Part shown: in pieces, positions 12,706 to 22,806 of the stretch
How positions within the stretch are numbered: the first letter of the stretch is position 1
Layout of the letters: each line of letters begins with the position of its first letter
DNA from: Saposhnikovia divaricata
Taxonomy: Eukaryota; Streptophyta; Magnoliopsida; Apiales; Apiaceae
NCBI GenBank assembly: GCA_036435485.1
Contig: CM071596.1
Span: 17,820,001 to 17,884,000 of the forward strand
Direction: 5' to 3'
Length of the DNA: 64,000 nt
Notes under the pieces: model-generated
Told to the model about the DNA's origin: nothing
What the model saw: the letters and a program-made list of their open reading frames with translations, nothing else
The model's database searches: none
Position numbers and translations under genes: made by a program

Positions 12706-14157
12706 ATGGACTTTACCAAACTTCCCTCAAACCCTAACCCTAGAAACAAATATGAAAACCCTTCTCTTCTTGACAACATGGAACAAAACCAGTTCATCCA
12801 TTCTAAAAACTCTTCCTTTAGAGTCATTCCACCAAGACTTCAAAACCTAAAACCAAACAGAAAACCAAAAAGGAGCTTCAAAAGTCCATCTATACCCTTC
12901 TACCAGAGCTCTAAGTTCCAAGCTCCAAACACCCCAAATCCCAGACCAAGAAAGCCCTACTGGCCAAGAACGTATGCAAGAAGATTTGCTGTTAAAAACC
13001 CTAACCCTAACCCTGTTCCAAACCCACCTTCACACCCTGAACTTATTAACCTTTCAGACTCAAAGAAATACCTTGAGATGGTAAAAAACATCCAACCAGG
13101 TATAAACACTCAAGTTCATGGTCCTGTAGCTGACATAGTGAAGGCAGCTAAGTGGGAGGGGTTAGTATGTCATCTAGGAAAGAAGTACTGTGTCAATAAG
13201 ATGGGTGAGTTTTACCTAAATATGAGGCTTACTAAAGGACTAAATGGTACTTTGAATTTCACTACTATAGTTGATAAGAAACCTATAATGATAGATCATA
13301 AAACCATCAACAAAGCATTGCATTTACCTGCTGTCCTAACTGATGAACCTTGCTTGGATATCTACTCTTATTTTCTGTTTAATAATGCCATGCTTAGTGT
13401 CTTGTGTGAGTCAGATGTCCCATTGGGTCTTTGTGATAATAATTATGGTATACACTACAAGCACTTTGCACCTAAATTTCAGTTACTTGCTTTGATCATA
13501 AGAGCCAATGTTCTTCCAAAACCTAACCAAAGCAAATACTTTGACTTCTTTGACATTAAAGTGCTCTACTTGCTTAGCTTTAACAAAATCAAATTCAGCA
13601 TTTCTTATGTTATCTTGTTGAACATGATTAATGCAAATCTTATTGACTACATGCCTTATGGTTTGTTGATTGCCTCCATATTTGATATATTTCATATTAC
13701 CATGCCTAGCAATTCCACCTTTGTATCTGATTCTCATATTACTCCCATACACATTAGGGCACAAGTGCCTCTTATGTATTGTGAACCTCAGCCTCCTATC
13801 CCCACCTTGATTCCTAAGATAATTCCTGAAGAGAATGTGTACTTGGCTGACTTTAACTGTGTTAAGTTGTTAATTCAGGAACAAAACTTAGAAATTAGGA
13901 GACTAAAAACTGAGAATGAGGATATCAAACTTAGACTAAGTTATATTGAGAGTCTTGCTGCTTCCACTCTGGGACAGAATGGACCTATGGATATGGAGAT
14001 TTTTAGCACTTATCAAGTTCAGTTGGTAGAAGATGAAGCTTTAGTTAATGAACTAGGTAATGTGAATGTTGGTTTAGGAGGTCTTGATGAGAATGGTCTG
14101 CCTGATCTTGTTGGAGAACTTGGTTTTGTAGCTGCTATGGAAGAAGCTACTGGATGA
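12706..14157 (+). CDS. Element 1 accessory protein (Sirevirus downstream ORF, 'putative plant transposon protein' type)
   Basis: An uninterrupted 483-codon ORF lies between pol and the 3' LTR. Residues 1-110 are basic and rich in Pro, Asn and Lys (an NPNPNPVPNP run), so probably disordered. Residues about 130-340 form a globular domain with WEGLVCHLGKKY, INKALHLPAV, and then MPYGLLIASIFDIF. That last motif recurs in the accessory ORFs of the other two Sirevirus-like elements here and marks the plant 'putative transposon protein' family. Residues about 380-425 are a predicted coiled coil, followed by an acidic Gly/Glu/Asn-rich tail. I see no signal peptide or convincing transmembrane pair, so the 'env-like' label sometimes given to this position is not supported. 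Function unknown. It is the only long intact frame in the element. Confidence 0.8.
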   Translation: MDFTKLPSNPNPRNKYENPSLLDNMEQNQFIHSKNSSFRVIPPRLQNLKPNRKPKRSFKSPSIPFYQSSKFQAPNTPNPRPRKPYWPRTYARRFAVKNPNPNPVPNPPSHPELINLSDSKKYLEMVKNIQPGINTQVHGPVADIVKAAKWEGLVCHLGKKYCVNKMGEFYLNMRLTKGLNGTLNFTTIVDKKPIMIDHKTINKALHLPAVLTDEPCLDIYSYFLFNNAMLSVLCESDVPLGLCDNNYGIHYKHFAPKFQLLALIIRANVLPKPNQSKYFDFFDIKVLYLLSFNKIKFSISYVILLNMINANLIDYMPYGLLIASIFDIFHITMPSNSTFVSDSHITPIHIRAQVPLMYCEPQPPIPTLIPKIIPEENVYLADFNCVKLLIQEQNLEIRRLKTENEDIKLRLSYIESLAASTLGQNGPMDMEIFSTYQVQLVEDEALVNELGNVNVGLGGLDENGLPDLVGELGFVAAMEEATG

Positions 14158-15260
14158 TTTGCTTGTTTAAATGTTCTATGTTACTGCTGCTGGATGTAAA
14201 CTACTTTTGATGTTTTAAATCTATGTGTACTTTATCTGGTTTGTAATTTGGTTTATTAACTGAACTTGGTTTGGTGAGTCTATAACACTTACTTGTAATA
14301 TTTGGTTTATAATATTTGGTACTTTGCTGGTTGTTAAAATCAGAAGTTTGTGAACTTCTGATAAGTTGTATTCGGTAAACAGGTTCAGGAATCTGTTCTA
14401 ATTAATCACTGAACCACAGTGATTAATGTGAACAAATTTTCAATTGTAATATAATCCTATCCTGTTAAATCTTGTGTTCTGTATTCTGTCATCTACAACT
14501 AACCTATGCAGCTATTCCATAAGTGAGTATTCTTAAAGATTCATCCCTATCAAGAATGGTAAGTATTGCTCATATTCAAGTGCAAAGGTATAATCTTTTC
14601 ACTCTCTACCCTTATTTGTTTATAGCATGCTTCATGTTGTATATTGACTGAGTTCTTATGAGGACTTGTAAGCCTGTTTATCAATTCTCTAGGTTGTACT
14701 TAGGATTGATGATGTAAAAGTTATTCAACTAGATTGTATTAGAAGCTACTCATGTAACCAGTATTTGTGTATAGAACGAATATTGAGGCTTGTACCACGT
14801 TTCTAGACTATATTACCAGGATTTGTTGCAAAAGGTTTATATATTTGAGTCGTGTAATAACTCGAATTAGGTTGCATCAATTAGACTGTATTAGAGTTTG
14901 CGGATGTAATCTGTTGTTTTTGAACTAGAATGTAGTAGGATTTTCTTTATGTAAGTTCATAATCTACGGTCACAAATTTTGTATGTAACATGTTTAGAAG
15001 ACAGTAGGCCCTGCCTCTTGTAAGTTCGGATTTATAATGTGTTTTTCAACTGTATTTGCATGAACTGCTGTCAAACGTTTGAAAAAATATATATATATCA
15101 TGCAATACTGGTTCCTCGTATGTACTCGACTGAGTATTATAATTCACTTGATATTACATTAAAACGAATATGTATGATAATAACATGCTGTTATGTTTCG
15201 TATATATGCCAAGTGATATGATCTCGATAGCTACATGTTCTAAAAAGGAAATAGTACATA
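14158..15260. other. Non-coding sequence downstream of the accessory ORF
   Basis: This T-rich stretch resembles a plant 3' UTR and intergenic region (repeated TTTGGTTTATAA-type sequence near 14250-14330). No ORF or domain can be supported. It is internal to element 1. Confidence 0.6.
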
Positions 15261-15629
15261 TTAAGGGGAAGAAAGAGATTATGTAGTAAACTTTTTAACA
15301 AAAGGGGAAGAAAGGATTTTTACTCATAAATTTTCTTTCAAAAGGGGAAGAAGGAGTACTTATAATAATTATTTTTGGTTCTTTACCAAACAAAAGGGGA
15401 AGAAGGAATACCATTCAAAATTTAAAAATTTTCGCATTCCTCTGACTAACAAGTAATTTTGTCTTTTGCAGGAATCAATTAAGTTTCTTGGAAAGGATTG
15501 ATAAGTATTCTCCCTTAGATTAATATCTTTATGCGCAAAATATATTCAAATTCATGCATACACTAAGGGGAAGCACACACTCAAAATTTAAATTTTATGT
15601 TTGTTTGGCAAATACCAAAAAGGGGAAGA
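15261..15629 (+). promoter_or_regulatory. Array of six polypurine tracts before the 3' LTR
   Basis: Copies of AAGGGGAAGA with purine flanks occur at about 15263-15278, 15300-15316, 15340-15355, 15392-15408, 15565-15573 (short form) and 15617-15629. The last abuts the 3' LTR at 15631 and is the functional plus-strand primer. Repeated polypurine tracts next to the 3' LTR are a described Sirevirus feature. Six copies, four of them in 150 bp, is a clear case. Confidence 0.85.
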
Positions 15630-15630
15630 T

Positions 15631-18600
15631 TGAAAGGATATCTTCGATATAATATTTATTTTGGTATTTGTACGATTTAACATAAAATTTAAATACACGT
15701 AGAATCCTCTCCACTAGGTCATATATTTAATTGATTCGGTCAAAAGTCAAATGGTCAAATCTAGCGGAATCCGTCACATGGTCTATATTTTAAATATAAG
15801 AGATATTCCATTTCGCTCAAAAATCAAATTATATTTTACGGAATATATCTCTTCACCAAGGCAATAAGATCGAAAAAAAAATATCGAGATTTGATATTTT
15901 TTAGATCTCCGTTGCAATATTGATAAGGCGACAAGCTCAAACAAGGAATATTAAAGAGTTGATGTTCTTTAGAGAACTCGTGCTAAATTTAAAAACGATC
16001 TGTTTTTATCCGAAAAAGAATTATGTCTTCGCACTCAAAATGTTTTGACATCCTAGAAAAGACTTCTTATACTCAAGTATATTAATATTCAGTGGAAGAA
16101 TATTAATGCTTGTCCTCATCTCGTGTCAGAAATTTTTAAAGTAATTTTTCTCTAGTTTCGCAATTAAATCATATTTCGAAGAAAATTATTTTATTCGCTC
16201 AAAAATATTTCCTACGCTCTCATAATATTTTATATATTAGAAAATATATTCTAAGTATTTATTCTAGTCAAAACATTGGTCAAAAGATTTATCTATTTCA
16301 CGGAAAGACCAATCGTATTTTATTCGGAATCGAAAGCTGATTTAATTGTTTTAAATCCAAATAAAATACTTACACTTGCTAGAATGACTTGAAACTCGAG
16401 ATTGATCATTTAAATGCCATTTTATATGCATGGTAAAAGTTTCGGAATTTTTAGAGAATTTTAGTCCGGCACGAAAATCGAGGCAGTGGGTCCCACGTTT
16501 GACCAAGTCAACTTTGACCAATTTTGACCAAAATCCCCAGAATATTATTTTAAAATATTCCCAAGTGTCCCATAATTTTAGAATTATTTATTGGGTGGTT
16601 TCGTATTTTTCGGGTATTCAATTAACGATACAAGTTACGTATTTAATCGTTAATTGATACGAGTACGATACAATATTAAAACACAGCAGATTTACTATGC
16701 CAAAACCACTTCAAAGAAACACAAACCACTCCCAACAAACACAAACCACTTGCCATGTTGGCAATCCAAGTGAAAACAATCTCATCCCTTCATTTTTATT
16801 CAATCCTAACCATTTCTTTCACCCAACTCTCTCTATAAATTAAACCCCTCATCCACCCATTTCAAATACAAGCTAAGAGCCAAATACATGCTGGGAATTT
16901 AGAAGTAGAACACACTTTCATATTTATAATATCTCTCTTCATCTACTTCATCTCAAAAACCTTCTCTCTCTCAAATATATATCCATATATACAAGGTTTT
17001 TGATACACCAAGCTTAGTTCCACCCAACCAAGCTTTGTCCACCCAAGCAAGCTCATCTTCAACCACTTTCCGGCCTCCCGAAGGGCTGCCCAAGTTCGTC
17101 CAACGTCCAAAATCCGTCCGAACCTCCGACGAATTTTTCCGGCGAACTTTTTCCGGCAACTTTTAAAAGTGGTAATTTTTAGCCTCGTCTTTGTGTTTAT
17201 ATTTGAGATTTGTGCTTAACTTCTCTACTCCATCTTAATCTCTATTCTTGGATCTATATAAAGATTCCAAAAGTCTCTTTATAAAAGAGAACAACAATAT
17301 AAATACAGGTTCAACTCATATATCTCTATTGCAATATATTTAAGCAAAGAGTTGAACCAAGTACTTGATCTTTGAAAAGAATCGTTATATTACAAGAAAG
17401 ATCATATCAAAGTACTTAATCTCAAAAGTTGTGAGATTATTCAAAGTTGTAACAATATTTATTTCGTTCGGATTCCCAACTAACATCTTTAGTGTTCCGT
17501 GGGATATTCAAATAACGAAATACATCATACAACTTAAACTTCTTAAAAGAGCACAAGTTTAGCCACTTATTTATCGCACTTACTTTACTTGTCGTGGCCA
17601 TAAACTTATTTAATGCAAGAAGTTAAAATATAAGTATACTTTGACATCGCATTTAGTCAAACGGAAGTATACATCTTAAAAGCCTTAAGCCCATTAGCTT
17701 AACGGACTTTATATATCAACAAACTCCGAGTTATATTTATTTTATCTCATCTTAACGGAGTATTGTTATTAAAGTATTCTTGGATTTAAACGATCTATCA
17801 AAAGAAAGAATACTACTTCTAAAAAGCACAAGTTAGCCACTTGTTTATCGCACTAATTTAACGCATAATAGCGGCCCTCGTTTTATCCTATAGATAAGCG
17901 AGTTACTTTTATTGTCTTGTGTGGCTAAAAACTTGATTCGTGCTAGAAGTTATAATTATACCTCGACATCGTATTAGTCGAACAAAGGTATACAATTCGA
18001 AGCCTTAAAGCATTTTAGCTTTTAAACAAGGTCTTCCAATATTACTCCAACATTATTTATATCTATCGGGAGTAATTTATAAAAGTATACTTTGATCTTA
18101 ATTTTTATATCAAAGCAAGTATACTTACAATATAACTTAATATTCCTATACGAATATTAAAGTTACATCTTTGGACTTAGTACCGTAACATACTAGTCCA
18201 ACTTATATTTTATTCATCATATTTGTCTCGTAGATATTGTTGTCTAACTTTTGTAGTGAGGTGAAGTTGAAGTGAGGTGATTCTCGTTCTAAGACCCAAG
18301 TCTTAGGCACTAGCGGGGAGTTAGTGGCCTTTGCACCGTGAGGAAGAGGAAAGACCCAAGACCGATAAAAGCAAAGAATCAATAGTTAACACCAAGGGTT
18401 CTACATCAACTTTGAAGAAGTAGCGGGGAGTTGCTGTCTAAGATAAGTTGTGTAGGTTTCACAACGACTTTGAGGGAGTAACGGGGAGTTACGGTCCAAG
18501 ACAAGTCTTGTGGGTATTACATTTATTGTGAGGTAGTAGCGGGTAGTTACGTATCAAGATAAATATTTGTAAGGTTATGTAAGACTTCTCCGCCTACTAT

Positions 18601-18892
18601 AAAGGAGTCTCTTTATAGTGGAAGAAATCTCGAGTCCGGAGAGGAGCTCGGGGACTGGAGTAGGGGTGAGCGAATCCAATAGGGGTTGCGCCATCGCGAA
18701 CCAGGATAAAATCTCCTGCGTGGTATTTTCTTTACTTATCGTTTATTTCCGCACGCATAATTTCCTAACGACTCGGTAAAATATTTTAAAAAGGGAAAAA
18801 TATTTTTAAAACGCCATAATAATTTTTAATTGGTAATTAAGCTATTCAACCCCCCCTTCTAGCTTAATATAGCCCTCTTACGGGACCTATCA
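15631..18892 (+). repeat. 3' LTR of element 1 (3,262 bp)
   Basis: This is the direct copy of 905-4159, beginning TGAAAGGATATC and ending CCTATCA. It keeps 16 bp (about 18540-18556) lost from the 5' copy and lacks 10 bp present there. The TATA-like box is at 16833-16842. It is followed by the ATATA target duplicate at 18893-18897. Confidence 0.95.
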
Positions 18893-18897
18893 ATATA

Positions 18898-19885
18898 TAT
18901 TAATTAGTAGGAAAAAAATTATTTATGATAATAAAATATCATAATACATTTTTGATAGTATTTTAAACGACAGTGTTTTAATTTTTAACTATAATATTTT
19001 ATTGACTGAAATTTTGGGGAGTAGTTTATAAGATAATATAAATGCATAATAATAATTTATTAAAAAAACATAATAATTTTTTTTTTGGTTATAATATGAT
19101 ATTGACGGGAATAGAACCTTAAACTCTTAAGAATAGTTTATAAAATAATATATATGTTTAATGAAGATATGTTATTCGTGGAATTTGAACTTAACCAATG
19201 AGAATATTTTAAATATTAGAAAAGGAATATTCTTTTAATATTAGATCCAACGGCTCGCAATAATCTGTCTCAAAATCCAACGATTGCTATTGAGTGTACC
19301 AAAAAAAAGTGTACAAAAAAAGGTGTACCAAATCGACAACCAAATATACTCTGTTTCGCTTATAATAGTATAGCATGGATGTATGTTTTTTTTAATCAAA
19401 TATTCCACTTTTAATTTTTTCATACAAGTAAATTAAAAGTCCATTACACATTGTTTGAAAAAAAAGTCCATTACACATATTAGGGGTGGATCCAGGGTTT
19501 ATTATTTACCTGGACTAATTTTTTTTTTTAGATTTGGCTTACATCAATTTGAATTGAAATAAATTTTTAATTATTACCCCATCAAGAATTATCACCAAGC
19601 ATTTGGAATCCATGTTAATTTACATGAGTTCAGATTATATAAATTTTCATTATAATATATTACAACATATGTCAAAAATTACAATCCATAGTCACATACA
19701 TATCAAAATTTTTAAAATTAATTAATTAGAATTATGTAATTATAGTTAAAGAATCAAAATCATACCCAAGATTTTAACAAGATAAAAAGCTTAACACTTA
19801 AAATTATTTAACATATAAATAATAAAAATAATTTTTAATGCTAAAAGTACTAAGCTGATGTTAAAATATTAATCTTAAAAAATGT
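18898..19885. other. AT-rich intergenic DNA
   Basis: No gene is supported. It has poly-A/T runs, a short direct repeat of AAGTCCATTACACA (about 19436 and 19466) and TAGGGGTGGATCCAGG near 19482, which resembles a hAT terminus but has no partner that I can find. Confidence 0.6.
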
Positions 19886-22025
19886 GTTTACTTTTAATCT
19901 CGTACTTTCCAAGGAGAATGAACTCCTAATAGGTGACATGAATAATATTCTGCATCAAGAAGACAAGAAAGGTGGATGTCCGTACCCAACATGGCTTCTT
20001 AGAGGTTTTCAGTCAATGTTAGATGATTGCAATTTGAATGATATGGAGTTACAAGGTTATAGATATACTTGGGAAAGGGGTCATGGGACAGATAAATGGA
20101 TTGAAATCAGGTTGGACAGAGCTTTAGCTTCGAGTAGTTTTCTACAAATTTTCACAGAGGCCAAGTTATCAAATCTGGAAGTGTCAACATCAGATCATAG
20201 TCCTCTATTTATTGAACCAGTTGTTACTCCTATAACGCATGTTGTTAAGCGTTTTAGGTTTGAGAACGTATGGTTGCGTGATCCTATATATGGAGAAATT
20301 GTGAAGGAAGTTTGGAGCTCATATCAAGGTAAAACACTCAAGGAGAAGATCGATATATGTTCTGATTTGCTAATGAAGTGGGGCAAAGAAATTACGGGAA
20401 GTTTCAGAACAAGAATAAGTGAGTGTAAATGAGTCATGAAGTCAGTGAAGGCAAGAAGAGATGCAAGTTCGATTAAAATATATCATGAGGAATCAAAGAA
20501 GTTGACTGAGATTTATAGCGAGCAAGAAATTTTTTGGAGACAACGTTCTAAGCAGCTTTGATTAAGAGAGGGTGATCAAAATATCAAGTTTTTTCATGCT
20601 TTAGCAAAAGTTCGAAGGAGGAAAAATCAGATAACAACTCTGCAAGATAGTAGTGGTAATGAGGTGGGTTGGGATTCGGGTTTGTAGGAGGTTATGAAAG
20701 GTTATTTCGGTGATCTTTTCAAAGCATCTCAGACAGAATGGGAAGAAGTTGTTAATTGTGTTAGTGAGAGGATTACGAGTTCAGAAAATCAGCATTTAAT
20801 AGCTCCAATTGAAGTGAATGAGGTTAAGAAAGCTCTTTTTAGCATGCATCCGGATAAATCTCCAGGGCCTGATGGTATGAGCCCTGGTTTCTACCAAAAG
20901 TATTGGAAAGTTGTTGGTGCAGACTTAGTTGATCTTGTGATGTAGTTCTTTACAACTGGGCGATTCATTACAGATAACACAATGATTGCTCATGAGGTTA
21001 TGCATTTATGAAGCCGGAAACAAAAGGAAAGGCAGGTTTAATGGCTCTTAAGCTAGACATGAACAAGGCTTACGATCGTGTCGAATGGGGATTCTTAAAG
21101 GCAATGCTTTCTAAAATGGGGTTCTCAACAATTTTGGTGAATTTGCTCATGGAAAGTGTACATCGACTAGATACCAAATTAGTCATGAAGGAAAAGAATT
21201 TGGTAGTATTATTCCAGAGAGGGGCATTCACCAGGGAGATCCACTCTCCTCATATTTGTTTCTTTTTTGTATGGAGGGGCTTACAGTTGTGCTTGATGAC
21301 TTCGAAAGGAGAAAGCTGATTACTGGTATTCGAATAGCAAGAGGTGCTAATATTATTTCTTCTATGTTTTTTGCTGACGATACATACATTTTCTGCAAAG
21401 CGAAATGTGATGAAGCTGTTCAGATTAATAACTTGCTTGCAATTTTGAGAAGGCGTCAGGGCAAAAAATTAATATGGAGAAGTCATCTGTATTTTTCAGT
21501 CGAAATACTCATCAGGAGGTAAGGCAAGCTATCTGCAACTTGTTAAGCTTTCATGAGGCAGATGAGCACACAAAATATTTGGGTCTTCCAAATACCATTA
21601 GTAGAAATAAATCGGCTATTTTTGGTTACTTAAAGGATCGTATGAGGGATCGTATTCAAGGCTGGGATAAGAAACTCTTATCAAAAGGAGGGAAGGAAAT
21701 TCTGATCAAGTCAGTGGCACAAGCGGTTCCTAATTATGCTATGAGCATATTTTTTACCTCAGAAAATGTGTACGGAAATGGAAGGCTTAATGTCCAGGTT
21801 TTTCTGGAAATCTTCAAGTAATAAAGATAGAGGAATTAGTTGGAAAAGTTGGGACTCAATGTGTAAGAGAAAATCGCAAGGTGGTTTAGGCTTTCGCAAA
21901 TTACACGATTTTAATATAGCTTTGCTCGGTAATCAAGCTTGGCGCCTTGTCACTAATCAGGATGCTCTAGTTAGTAAATTGTATAAAGCTCGGTATTATC
22001 CGGACTGCTCTTTTCTAGATGCAAA
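19886..22025 (+). pseudogene. Old L1-type LINE, 5' part: endonuclease and reverse transcriptase remnants
   Basis: This is the decayed ORF2 of a plant L1-like retrotransposon, which copies its RNA at a nick made by its own endonuclease. Visible pieces are the APE-type endonuclease C-terminal half (GDMN near 19935; STSDHSPLF near 20190), a linker, LHPDKSPGPDGMSP-type sequence (about 20850), RT motif A (LDMNKAYDRVEW, about 21052), GIHQGDPLS in another frame (about 21225), FADDTYIF (about 21370) and the GGLGFRKLHDFN block near 21870. It is truncated at the 5' side inside the endonuclease. It has in-frame stops (for example 20430-20432 and 20943-20945), several frameshifts, and a deletion near 20960-21000 that removes early RT motifs. 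It is interrupted at 22026 by element 2. Confidence 0.88.
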
Positions 22026-22757
22026 TGTTAGGAATAATTCATAAGTTGTGATGTTGAGAATAGAATTTTGCTTATGCTTCTTGTAAATCCTGATCTTATA
22101 AAGGATTAAGCACTTTTTATAGGATGTATACGTTAGACAGTAATCTGTAGAGTTTAGTCAGGAACAACAGTGCATCAAGGACTACATGTCAGGAACTGAG
22201 ATCAAATCTTGATACGCCAAGTCAAATACTGATGGATGTCAAATCCTGATGCAAGTTGGAATCCTGATATCAGTCGTGTTACTAATGATGTCATTATGGA
22301 TGCTACAGAAACTGGCAAGTGCTATAAAACATGATCTTGTTTTGAAGAACAAGCAAGAAGATATCATGAAGAAAAGAATTTTCTATTGATGGAAACTATC
22401 AACTGGACGGCATAGCATTGTCATGTATAGATAATTAATTTATGTTATTAGTTGATAGGTAGCATTATAAATACTCTCTCTCTATATCATTGTAAAGAGT
22501 GGATTTTTAAGTGCATATCGTGTGAAGCTTTGTATAAGGTTTGTATTCGAGAGTTCGAAACAAACAGAGAGAGAAAATTGTATTGTCAGCAGCTGCTAAA
22601 GGTATTGTACACCTTTGGTAGAGTTTGTATTTGATTTATTTAATACAGACAAAGTTTGATTCATTCGTTTGTTCTTGTTCATCTAATCAAGCAAAAATCA
22701 GACACGATTATATAACTTGTATTCAACCCCCCCTTCTACAAGTTATTCGAGTTAACA
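22026..22757 (+). repeat. 5' LTR of element 2 (732 bp)
   Basis: It begins TGTTAGGAATAATTC and ends GAGTTAACA. A TATAAATA at 22466-22473 precedes CTCTCTCT and fits a promoter with R/U5 of about 250 bp. It holds several ATCCTGAT motifs (near 22087, 22245, 22262), the reverse complement of a motif iterated in the internal region at 28430-29600. Confidence 0.95.
22466..22473 (+). promoter_or_regulatory. Putative TATA box of element 2 LTR
   Basis: TATAAATA, repeated in the 3' LTR at 33010-33017, is followed by a pyrimidine-rich initiator-like stretch. Transcription would be expected to start near 22500. Confidence 0.55.
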
Positions 22758-22759
22758 AT

Positions 22760-22772
22760 TGGTATCAGAGCA
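22760..22772 (+). promoter_or_regulatory. Primer binding site of element 2 (initiator tRNA-Met)
   Basis: TGGTATCAGAGCA lies two bases after the 5' LTR end at 22757 and complements the initiator tRNA-Met 3' end, the same primer type as in element 1. Confidence 0.92.
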
Positions 22773-22806
22773 GGTTAATTTCGAATAATCATAAAGATCT
22801 GCAATC

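Larger units (their letters stand above)
905..18892 (+). mobile_element. Element 1: complete Sirevirus-like Ty1/copia retrotransposon
   Basis: The element is bounded by two nearly identical LTRs that start with TG and end with CA, and it is flanked by ATATA on both sides (900-904 and 18893-18897). The duplication lies in an AT microsatellite, so on its own it is weak. The order is LTR, primer site, gag with two zinc knuckles and a coiled coil, protease, integrase, reverse transcriptase, RNase H, a long spacer, an accessory ORF, repeated polypurine tracts, LTR. Integrase before reverse transcriptase is the Ty1/copia order. A long gag, an ORF after pol and multiple polypurine tracts are known Sirevirus traits. 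At about 18 kb it is very large for a copia element, mostly because each LTR is about 3.26 kb. Gag and pol carry stops and frameshifts, so it is non-autonomous now. Confidence 0.95.

Noticed and set aside
12706..14157. Viral-type envelope gene
   Set aside because: No signal peptide, fusion peptide or transmembrane anchor is visible; described as an accessory protein of unknown function instead.
19482..19520. hAT-like terminus TAGGGGTGGATCCAGG
   Set aside because: No matching inverted end or 8-bp duplication found nearby.
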